Shown in pieces: positions 13,640 to 19,094 of a stretch of 19,094 bases of DNA. Origin of the DNA: Methanothrix harundinacea (GTDB lineage Archaea; Halobacteriota; Methanosarcinia; Methanotrichales; Methanotrichaceae). The stretch is taken from assembly GCA_002502785.1 (NCBI GenBank), contig DAQG01000121.1, forward strand, positions 1 to 19,094, given 5' to 3'. The notes beneath the pieces are model-generated. The model searched no databases and was not told the DNA's origin. It worked only from the letters and a program-made list of their open reading frames with translations. Made by a program: the position numbers and the translations under genes. The first letter of the stretch is position 1. Every line of letters begins with the position of its first letter.

Positions 13640-14590
13640 CTAGATCTTCTCCGTCCTGCTCGTCCTCCTCTCCCGGGCGACCTGATCGTCCTTTCCGAGG
13701 GCGTAGCCGCCGCGGCTGTTTCTCATCAGGGCGACCGACCGGCAGGCGTCGCAGTTCTTGTCTCTGGAACGGAAGAGCTCCATCACCGCCTGGGAGATGA
13801 CCGGGATCGGGATCTCCTTCTCGATGGCGTCGTGGACGAGCCAGCTCACCTCCCCCGTATCCTCGACGTGAGATGCGACGTCAGAAAACCTCTGCTCAGC
13901 CAGGCTCTTTGCCATCAGCTCTACGAGCCACCCCCGGACGGTGGCCCCGCTGGCCCAGCTCTTGAATACCTTCTCCAGGTCCAGGTCGAAGTCGCTTTCC
14001 TTCAGGAGGGCCACCCCCTCGCCGATCGCCTGGGCCATCCCGGCCTCGACCCCGTCCTGGACGAGCTTCGTGAAGTGGCCGCTGCCTGGGTCGCCGGTGT
14101 AGAGGCAGCCTCCGTCGGTGGCCAGGGCCGCCAGGATCGGCTCTGCGATCTTGAACCCCTCCTTGTTTCCGCCGACCATGAAGCAGGCGCCCTTCCTGGC
14201 ACCCTCAAGCCCGCCGCTCGTCCCGCAGTCGAGGAAGTATATCCCCAGATCCGATAGGTCCTCCTCCCTCCTGATCGAGTCGAGATAGAAGGAGTTTCCG
14301 CCGTCGAGGATGACGTCGCTCTCGTCGAGGCGGGGGGCGAGCTCTTCGAGGACCTTATCCACCGTCGGCCCTGCGGGAAGGGAGAGGTAGATCACCCTGG
14401 GCTGGTCGAGGAAGTCGACGAAAGGCTCGTACCCGTCCACCACCTTCACGCCCTTTCTCTCAAGATGAGGCTTGGCGGACCTCGACTTCCCCACCACGGC
14501 GATGCCCTTCTCTTTCGCCTGAAGCGCGAGGTTTCCGCCCATTTTTCCAAGTCCGAGGATGCCCAGCTTCATATCCTTTGATTCGCTCAA
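13640..14590 (-). CDS. 6-phosphogluconate dehydrogenase family protein (short GndA type) with altered active site
   Basis: The 316-residue protein has the N-terminal Rossmann motif GLGKMGGN, then DGGNS (96-100), DCGTSGG (121-127) and GHFTKLVQDGVE (171-182), the order of the short, archaeal/bacterial 6-phosphogluconate dehydrogenases. Those enzymes oxidise and decarboxylate 6-phosphogluconate to ribulose 5-phosphate with NAD(P). Lys175 and Glu182 match the catalytic Lys and Glu, but the usual HNG is QDG (Gln178, Asp179), DSGEGRW is DTGEVSW, and the C-terminal FGGH is RGGY. Activity or substrate may therefore differ. The start is a TTG at 14590 with GGTGAT 5 bases upstream; the ATG at 14572, with a poor site, would give the normal family N-terminus and is a real alternative. 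No glucose-6-phosphate dehydrogenase gene is nearby. A strong terminator follows. Confidence 0.85.
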   Translation of the reverse strand: MSESKDMKLGILGLGKMGGNLALQAKEKGIAVVGKSRSAKPHLERKGVKVVDGYEPFVDFLDQPRVIYLSLPAGPTVDKVLEELAPRLDESDVILDGGNSFYLDSIRREEDLSDLGIYFLDCGTSGGLEGARKGACFMVGGNKEGFKIAEPILAALATDGGCLYTGDPGSGHFTKLVQDGVEAGMAQAIGEGVALLKESDFDLDLEKVFKSWASGATVRGWLVELMAKSLAEQRFSDVASHVEDTGEVSWLVHDAIEKEIPIPVISQAVMELFRSRDKNCDACRSVALMRNSRGGYALGKDDQVARERRTSRTEKI

Positions 14591-14732
14591 CTAAATCACC
14601 AACCAACGTTCAGATTTACAGACTCTAGGCGTTCTATCAGGCTGTTCAATCGCTCCTTTCACGAGCACGACGCAAATTGCCTCATCTTTCTTCGATCGTC
14701 CTTTTCGGTGACAAAAATTCTCCGGGCAAGGT

Positions 14733-14756
14733 GGGTGCAAGGTGGGATAGGGTGGG
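14733..14756 (+). other. G-rich run with four GGG tracts
   Basis: GGG tracts at 14733-14735, 14744-14746, 14750-14752 and 14754-14756, with loops of 8, 3 and 1 bases, could form a G-quadruplex on the + strand. It lies downstream of ferritin and upstream of the dehydrogenase start, so the G-rich strand is the template strand for both. Confidence 0.35.
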
Positions 14757-14837
14757 ATGGTGCGAGGCATGGCGAGATCACGCCGCCCCTTGACCCCCCG
14801 CACCAAATCCGCCCCAGATCATCGGCCCTTCCAGCCA

Positions 14838-15368
14838 TCACTGGCCAGAGACGACGGGCTGAAGCTTTGGAGGTCGCTGTCCCAGGTCCCGATCCAGCAT
14901 GAAGAGGACACCAACACCCCTCTCGCCGCTCACCATCTTCAGCTTCTCGACGATATCGCTGGCGTTCGCCTCCTCTTCCACCTGCTCTTTTACAAACCAC
15001 TGGAGCATGTTGAGAGTGGCGTGATCCTTCTTTTCTGTCGCCAGGTCCACAAGGCCGTTTATCATCCCTGTGACCTTCTTCTCGTGACTGTAGACTGCCT
15101 CTGCCACCTCCAGGGGCGAAGCCCATTCGAACTGCGGCTTATCTATGGCCATAAGCTCGGCTCTTCCGCACCGTTCGATTACGAAATCGTAGATCTTCAT
15201 CCCGTGCATCAGCTCCTCTTGGGCCTGAACCCTCATCCAGTGGGCAAAGCCCGGAAGCTTCGTGGCCGAGAAGTAAGCAGACATGGACAGGTAAAGGTAA
15301 GAGGAGAAAAGCTCCCACTTGACCTGCTCGTTCAGGGCCTTCGTCATCCTCTCGTCAATTGCAGCCAT
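14838..15368 (-). CDS. Ferritin (24-mer type, iron-storage ferroxidase)
   Basis: The 176-residue protein is a non-haem ferritin that oxidises Fe(II) and stores it as a mineral in a hollow shell. By comparison with E. coli FtnA the ferroxidase centre looks complete: Glu19, Glu52, His55 (QEELMH), Glu96 (SHEKKV), Gln129 and Glu132 (EQVEEEA). The four-helix bundle ends near residue 160, and a Pro/Gln-rich tail (RPPKLQPVVSGQ) follows that is not typical of FtnA. The ATG at 15368 lies 18 bases after the rubredoxin stop, with GGGAGATGAT in the gap, so the two genes form an operon. The pairing points to iron handling and defence against oxygen, with rubredoxin a possible electron donor or acceptor (inference). 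Confidence 0.93.
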   Translation of the reverse strand: MAAIDERMTKALNEQVKWELFSSYLYLSMSAYFSATKLPGFAHWMRVQAQEELMHGMKIYDFVIERCGRAELMAIDKPQFEWASPLEVAEAVYSHEKKVTGMINGLVDLATEKKDHATLNMLQWFVKEQVEEEANASDIVEKLKMVSGERGVGVLFMLDRDLGQRPPKLQPVVSGQ

Positions 15369-15386
15369 ATCTCATCATCTCCCGTT

Positions 15387-15548
15387 TCAGCTCTCCATAA
15401 AGGCGTCTTTGGGAGCCCCGCACTCTGGACATGTCCAGTCGTCGGGGAGATCTTCAAAAGCGGTACCTGAAGCGATCCCGGAATCGGGGTCGCCCTTCTC
15501 TGGATCATAAACGTATCCACAGACGGTGCATGTATATTTCTTCGCCAT
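15387..15548 (-). CDS. Rubredoxin
   Basis: This 53-residue protein has the complete rubredoxin signature: KYTCTVCGYVYDPEKGD near the start and WTCPECGAPKDAF near the end. Cys7, Cys10, Cys40 and Cys43 ligate a single iron. Rubredoxins are soluble one-electron carriers serving oxygen- and superoxide-reducing enzymes and other oxidoreductases in anaerobes. GGAGGCGAGG precedes the ATG at 15548. It is the first gene of an operon with ferritin 18 bases downstream, and its promoter carries a TATA box (15661-15669) and a perfect palindrome (15634-15649). Confidence 0.96.
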   Translation of the reverse strand: MAKKYTCTVCGYVYDPEKGDPDSGIASGTAFEDLPDDWTCPECGAPKDAFMES

Positions 15549-15633
15549 CAACCTCGCCTCCCGAACAAGATCAAACTAGATGGAGGTAAGCTCAGAGGTG
15601 GTCCGATTCGATGCTGCGCAAAACATGTCCAAT

Positions 15634-15649
15634 AATACAGCACTGTATT
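15634..15649. promoter_or_regulatory. Perfect 7+2+7 palindrome at the rubredoxin-ferritin promoter: candidate operator
   Basis: AATACAG-CA-CTGTATT is an exact dyad beginning about 12 bases downstream of the minus-strand TATA box (15661-15669), so it should cover the transcript start. A dimeric repressor bound there would block RNA polymerase. Given the genes controlled, an iron- or redox-responsive regulator is likely, but its identity is not in the sequence. Confidence 0.55.
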
Positions 15650-15660
15650 CTGTCACCGAG

Positions 15661-15669
15661 TGTATATAT
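15661..15669 (-). promoter_or_regulatory. TATA box with BRE-like element of the rubredoxin-ferritin operon
   Basis: On the minus strand the sequence reads CCAAAAGGATATATACA: a purine-rich BRE-like AAAAGG followed by ATATATACA. The transcript start would fall near 15636-15640, giving a leader of about 90 bases before the rubredoxin ATG. Confidence 0.55.
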
Positions 15670-15717
15670 CCTTTTGGATCGGATAGGTGCAAAGCTCGGG
15701 CCTGAGATCCTCCAACA

Positions 15718-16572
15718 TCAAATGTAGCCTTCCATAGTCTTTTTTATCGCGCCTTCCAGATCCGAGATCTTTGATCTATATTTCACAAAGTTGTCCCCAA
15801 AGGTCGCGTCCTCTTTTTTGTAGAATATGCCGAGGGGTATCGAGCCATCGGAGTTGTAGTCCCATTCCCTCATCTTCTCCTCAGCCCTGGCAGCGTCCTG
15901 TGGGTCGTGCTCCTCGAGGGCGTAGACCCGCTCGTTGTAATACTCGTACAAATTGAAGAAGGTGGCACAGACCTGGAGGACGTCGACGAAGGAGAAGCCC
16001 CGATGGAGGATCGCCTCTCTGAAGACGTCCTTGAGAAGCTCTATCCCGTGGGAGTAGCCTCTGGCTATGAAAGTGCCGCCACTGGCAAAGACGATCTCCA
16101 GGGGGTTTATGGGTGGCACCTCCAAGCCCGCCGGGGTTGACCTGCCTTTGAACCCCGAGGGGGATGTCGGGGTGTACTGGCCGGTGGTTAGGCCGTATAC
16201 CCGGTTGTCATGGATTATCGTCGTTATGTCGACATTCCTTTTGGCGGCGAAGATCAGGTGGTCGAGCCCCTCGGCGTAGGCGTCGCCGTCTCCGGCAAAG
16301 CAGATGACGGTGAGGTCGGGGTTTGCGAGCTTTATCCCGGTGGCGACGGGGATCGTCCGGCCGTGTATCGTGTAGAAGCTGTTCGCGTTGACGTAGTCGA
16401 CGATCTTTGCGTGACAGCCTATCCCCGATACGAGGACGACGTTCTCAACGGGCACGAGCCCCTCCTCGTCAAGCTCCGCGATGACAGGCTTTATGGCGTT
16501 AAGGATGGCGAAGTTTCCGCAGCCGGGACACCAGGTGTTTGCAGCCTTCGTGCCCAGATCTTTTGGATTCAT
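15718..16572 (-). CDS. 2-oxoacid:ferredoxin oxidoreductase, beta subunit
   Basis: The 284-residue subunit carries the thiamine diphosphate site (GDGDAYAEG at 94-102, HDNRVYGLTTGQ at 121-132) and four cysteines positioned to hold the proximal [4Fe-4S] cluster: Cys15 and Cys18 (WCPGCGN), Cys53 (GIGCH) and Cys202 (LQVCATFF). With the alpha subunit it decarboxylates a 2-oxoacid, forms acyl-CoA and reduces ferredoxin, or runs in reverse to fix CO2. Its ATG overlaps the alpha stop by 4 bases (ATGA), so the subunits are made together. Length and motifs match two-subunit archaeal enzymes. Pyruvate, 2-oxoglutarate and branched or aromatic oxoacids are all possible substrates; motifs alone do not decide. 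Confidence 0.92.
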   Translation of the reverse strand: MNPKDLGTKAANTWCPGCGNFAILNAIKPVIAELDEEGLVPVENVVLVSGIGCHAKIVDYVNANSFYTIHGRTIPVATGIKLANPDLTVICFAGDGDAYAEGLDHLIFAAKRNVDITTIIHDNRVYGLTTGQYTPTSPSGFKGRSTPAGLEVPPINPLEIVFASGGTFIARGYSHGIELLKDVFREAILHRGFSFVDVLQVCATFFNLYEYYNERVYALEEHDPQDAARAEEKMREWDYNSDGSIPLGIFYKKEDATFGDNFVKYRSKISDLEGAIKKTMEGYI

Positions 16573-18239
16573 CTCGTCACCTCCAAAATCCTCTCTTCCA
16601 GGTCGTCGACGGAGAAGGGCCTGGCATCGTACTTCAGAATCAGATCGTCCGCCTCAAACCCGCAAGATCGGATGAGTCGGGCGAGCTGGCCCGTGGAGTT
16701 AGTCTCGACGGATATCGTTCTCTCGACGCCTTGGAGGGCCTCATTGAACTGAGAGGTTGGGAAGGGGTTCATGATAACTGGCTGGACGACCCGAAGGCCG
16801 TACTTATCGCCGAGTTCAGCGCATACGCCCTTGTTTGAGCCCCAGCAGAGAAGGGCCGCCGAGGATCCCTCGTCACCATAAGTTTTCACAGCAGGCAGGC
16901 CCTCCAGCTCTTCTATCAGGCTCTTTTCTTTTAGCAGGGACTTGTCCTGGACGGCTTTGACCTCTCCCGCGTCCTCCGCTGTGATCCCGGACTCCAGGTG
17001 GGCGTAACCGTTCGCCTTCACCACGGCACCGGAAATCGGGGGGAAGGCCAGGGGTGATATCCCCCCACCCAGGGTCCGGGCGTACCTCCTGTAATCGCCC
17101 ACTCCGTCCCATAGAACGGGAGCGATCTCGTGGATGTCTCTCGCCTCTTCGAGATTGAAGCTGTAGGCAGATTCGCTCAGGGTCTTGTCCGAGAGGAGGA
17201 TCGCAGGGACCTGGTACTTCCAGGCGAGATCCAAGGAAGTTGCAGACCAGAAGTAAGCCTGCTCCAGATCTCCTGGTGCGATGACAAGCCGCGTGAACTC
17301 GCCTTGACCGGCATTCATGACGAAGTGAAGGTCGGACTGGGCGGTGTAGGTGGGAACCCCTGTGCTGGGCCCCGCCCTCATGGAGACGACGACGACTAGA
17401 GGCATTTCCGCCATCCCCGCCAGGCTCATCCCCTCGGTCATGAGGCAGAATCCGCCGCCGGAGGTACCCAGAGCCACCCGTTTTCCGGCGTAGGCGAACC
17501 CCTGGGCCATCAGGATAACGGCGATCTCGTTTTCGGGGTGGACCACCCTGATCGAGAAATCGCTCGCGACCTTCGCCAGGAAGTGAAGGACGCCCGACGA
17601 AGGTGTCATGGGGTAGGCGACGTAGGCGTCGAGGCCGCCCCGAAGGAGGCCGAGGCCGATCAGCTCGTTTCCGGTGATGACGGGGCAGCAAGGGTACGAC
17701 CGCTTCTCCACCCGCAGCCGGTCATCCCCGTCTATCCTAGAATAACCCCTGCGGGCAACCTCCAGGTTCTCGTCGATCGATTTTGGGATCTCCTTTCGGA
17801 GGACCTGCTCGGTAACATCCCACTCGATCCCGGAGGCCTTGGAAAAGGCGCCAATTAGCCCAGCGTTTTTGGCGATCGGCGGCGCTCCGGCATCCTTTGC
17901 TATAGTTTTCAAGGGAAGCCCAAACCCCCCGGCGACCGGGGACTTCACCTCGTCGGAGTCGTAGATGACGACGGAGCTCTCCATCAGCCTCCACTTGTGT
18001 CGGTCGATCGTCTCCTGGTTGAGGGCCAGGAGAAAGTTGACCTCGTCCCGGTGGGCACCGATCTTCTTGTCCGAGGCCCTGACTATGGTAAAGTTGTGAC
18101 CGCCCCTGATGAGGGAAGGGTAGTCGAGGTACTGGTAAAGGCAGTATCCGAGCTGGTTGAAGAGGCGGGCGATTATCATCCCGGCCTCGTTTATCCCGTC
18201 TCCGGCTCTCCCCCCCACCAGAACGGAGAATTCGTCCAT
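16569..18239 (-). CDS. 2-oxoacid:ferredoxin oxidoreductase, fused gamma-alpha subunit
   Basis: The 556-residue protein joins the gamma domain (about 1-185; GGRAGDGINEAGMIIARLF, DYPSLIRGGHNF) to the alpha domain (from GNELIGLGLLRGGLDAYVAYPMTPSSG). The YPMTPSS motif belongs to the substrate-binding loop that varies with oxoacid preference. The fusion order is that of two-subunit enzymes such as the Sulfolobus 2-oxoacid:ferredoxin oxidoreductase. No separate delta (2x[4Fe-4S] ferredoxin) subunit gene lies in the window, as expected for this type. GGAGGATGAT lies upstream of the ATG at 18239, and AT-rich TATA-like elements lie at 18336-18362. The enzyme is cytoplasmic and couples acyl-CoA metabolism to ferredoxin. 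Confidence 0.92.
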   Translation of the reverse strand: MDEFSVLVGGRAGDGINEAGMIIARLFNQLGYCLYQYLDYPSLIRGGHNFTIVRASDKKIGAHRDEVNFLLALNQETIDRHKWRLMESSVVIYDSDEVKSPVAGGFGLPLKTIAKDAGAPPIAKNAGLIGAFSKASGIEWDVTEQVLRKEIPKSIDENLEVARRGYSRIDGDDRLRVEKRSYPCCPVITGNELIGLGLLRGGLDAYVAYPMTPSSGVLHFLAKVASDFSIRVVHPENEIAVILMAQGFAYAGKRVALGTSGGGFCLMTEGMSLAGMAEMPLVVVVSMRAGPSTGVPTYTAQSDLHFVMNAGQGEFTRLVIAPGDLEQAYFWSATSLDLAWKYQVPAILLSDKTLSESAYSFNLEEARDIHEIAPVLWDGVGDYRRYARTLGGGISPLAFPPISGAVVKANGYAHLESGITAEDAGEVKAVQDKSLLKEKSLIEELEGLPAVKTYGDEGSSAALLCWGSNKGVCAELGDKYGLRVVQPVIMNPFPTSQFNEALQGVERTISVETNSTGQLARLIRSCGFEADDLILKYDARPFSVDDLEERILEVTR

Positions 18240-18335
18240 TCTTGATCATCCTCCCGTCTTGATTTGAGATATCCGTCTGATCCTCGATCTGTACGGAAGC
18301 GGCTCAATGCCGATTCATATCTTCAACAGCTAAAG

Positions 18336-18362
18336 ATATAATTTCATTTCAAGAGTATATAA
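18336..18362 (-). promoter_or_regulatory. TATA-like elements of the oxidoreductase operon
   Basis: On the minus strand TTATATACT (about 18354-18362) and AATTATATC (about 18335-18343) are two TATA-like boxes 19 bases apart. They would start transcripts about 70-90 bases before the alpha-subunit ATG. Because the boxes are nearly symmetrical, use in the other direction cannot be excluded. Confidence 0.35.
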
Positions 18363-18465
18363 TAACTTCGCGTGCAGGAAAGAGGGAAGTAGGGCGGACA
18401 AAGAGTAGCTTTCATTTGTATTGTGATTCCTCCAAAATGATTGTTAAATTGACGAAACATTAATA

Positions 18466-18475
18466 TGTGTGTGTG
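18466..18475 (+). repeat. (TG)5 microsatellite upstream of the DUF2188 gene
   Basis: Five TG dinucleotides lie just before the GGGTGGAT ribosome site at 18478-18484. Slippage could change promoter-to-gene spacing. The run is short and may have no role. Confidence 0.4.
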
Positions 18476-18490
18476 TTGGGTGGATATAAT

Positions 18491-18736
18491 ATGACACGTA
18501 GAAAAGAGCATCATGTTGTTCCCAAAGATGGCGGGTGGGACGTTAAAAAAGCTGGGGCCGAAAAAGCCACAAAACATTTCGATAAGAAATCTGACGCAGA
18601 AACGTTTGCGAGAACTGTCAGTCAAAATTTGGGGTCTGAGCTCATCATTCATGGTAAAGACGGGAAAATTCAGCGGTCAGATAGTCACGGCAGAGATTCA
18701 AACCCTCCAAGAGACAAAAAGAAATCACGTTTATAA
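18491..18736 (+). CDS. DUF2188 family small protein
   Basis: The 81-residue protein matches the DUF2188 pattern: HHVVPKDGGWDVKKAGAEKATKHF, then KKSDAETFARTVSQNLGSELIIHGKDGKIQ and a final SHGRDSNPPRDKK, the usual conserved GRDPNP-type ending. The function of the family is unknown. The protein is basic and hydrophilic, without a signal peptide. The ATG at 18491 follows GGGTGGAT by 6 bases; an in-frame GTG at 18467 would overlap the TG repeat and lies before that site. The gene and its flanks are clearly more AT-rich than the rest of the window, which may mean recent acquisition. DUF2188 proteins are common in bacteria as well. Confidence 0.85.
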   Translation: MTRRKEHHVVPKDGGWDVKKAGAEKATKHFDKKSDAETFARTVSQNLGSELIIHGKDGKIQRSDSHGRDSNPPRDKKKSRL

Positions 18737-18748
18737 AATAATTATTTT
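18735..18748 (+). terminator. AT-palindrome and T-run after the DUF2188 gene
   Basis: AAAATAATTATTTT is a perfect palindrome overlapping the stop codon (18734-18736), and it ends in TTTT. Archaeal termination often needs only a T-rich run, so this is the likely end of the transcript. Confidence 0.4.
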
Positions 18749-19094
18749 ACTTACGACGTCTGTTTAAGATTAGGTTTAACTTTTGCACATCACTGTCCAA
18801 CATATGATGACTGAATGTATAATATTTAAGATTAAATATAAGTCAGTGAGGATTCCGGAGAAACTGACTCTCATAATCTGGTCGTGGGTGTAGGCCATTA
18901 AAAATCGCAAACTATTGACTGATTCCACGACCGACATGCCTATTTTCTACTTATCGTCTTCCCGTAAGCGTATAAGAAGATAGCTATAAAAAACTTACCC
19001 AGAAAACTCTCAAAACCGGCTAAGTTCTTACATGCTCCGTTTGCCTTAAACTCTGTTGACGGGTACAGAAAGGAGGCTCTTCGCTATTCCGTGT
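18737..19094. other. 358-base AT-rich end of window without a credible gene
   Basis: No coding region with a ribosome site and family signature was found. The stretch has a 10-base direct repeat TTTAAGATTA (18763-18772 and 18825-18834), TATA-like DNA around 18818-18840, an inverted repeat AGTCAGT-N15-ACTGACT (18841-18869), and two TGACTGA motifs (18808-18814, 18916-18922). A promoter region for a gene beyond the window edge is possible. Confidence 0.45.
18841..18869. repeat. Perfect 7-base inverted repeat
   Basis: AGTCAGT (18841-18847) and ACTGACT (18863-18869) are exact reverse complements separated by 15 bases. It lies next to a TATA-like stretch and could be an operator or a hairpin. Confidence 0.4.

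Noticed and set aside
13628..14257. Plus-strand frame antisense to the 6PGDH-like gene
   Set aside because: The minus strand carries clear Rossmann and 6PGDH motifs; the + frame is a Pro/Leu/Gly-rich shadow overlapping the terminator region.
14757..15470. Plus-strand frame antisense to ferritin and part of rubredoxin
   Set aside because: Both minus-strand genes are unmistakable families with complete metal ligands; the + frame has no family signature.

Overview
This 19.1 kb window looks like chromosomal DNA of a euryarchaeon, most likely a methanogen of the Methanothrix (Methanosaeta)/Methanosarcinales type. What the sequence shows: GGAGG/GGTGA ribosome binding sites, AT-rich TATA-like boxes at archaeal spacing, a diphthine-ammonia ligase (a protein of archaea and eukaryotes), an AMP-forming acyl-CoA synthetase, a ferredoxin-dependent 2-oxoacid oxidoreductase, and NosD-type and pentapeptide surface proteins. 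The genus is inferred from this gene mix and the GC-rich coding DNA; it was not tested by a search. No rRNA, tRNA, CRISPR array or intact insertion sequence was seen.

Layout. (1) 114-4508, + strand: a secreted protein of two tandem homologous domains, then a secreted lamin-tail + kyphoscoliosis-type transglutaminase + Ig-like repeat protein, then a cation diffusion facilitator fused to a NifX/NafY-like domain. (2) 4786-6480, +: a secreted NosD-like right-handed beta-helix protein, preceded by two candidate promoters. (3) 6877-8105, -: diphthine-ammonia ligase and, overlapping it by 4 bases, a class I glutamine amidotransferase. (4) 8509-11215, +: a medium-chain-type acyl-CoA synthetase with an elaborate leader and promoter region, then an HPr-kinase/PEPCK-fold P-loop protein. 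(5) 11251-11592, -: a DsrE-like protein. (6) 11792-13546, +: an exported pentapeptide-repeat protein ending in a two-helix channel-like domain whose selectivity filter is unrecognisable. (7) 13640-14590, -: a 6-phosphogluconate-dehydrogenase-family protein with altered catalytic residues, separated from (6) by a strong terminator hairpin. (8) 14838-15548, -: a rubredoxin-ferritin operon with a perfect palindrome just downstream of its TATA box. (9) 15718-18239, -: the beta and fused gamma-alpha subunits of a 2-oxoacid:ferredoxin oxidoreductase. (10) 18491-18736, +: a small DUF2188 protein in a clearly more AT-rich right end.

How the genes fit together. Acyl-CoA synthetase and 2-oxoacid:ferredoxin oxidoreductase belong to organic-acid/acyl-CoA metabolism of an anaerobe. 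Rubredoxin plus ferritin is an iron and oxidative-stress module. The first two secreted proteins are probably co-transcribed and may act on the cell envelope. The most unusual items are the lamin-tail/KY-transglutaminase protein, the Dph6-glutaminase gene pair, the HprK-like protein in a lineage not known for PTS, the altered 6PGDH-like active site, and the palindromes at the acyl-CoA synthetase and rubredoxin promoters.
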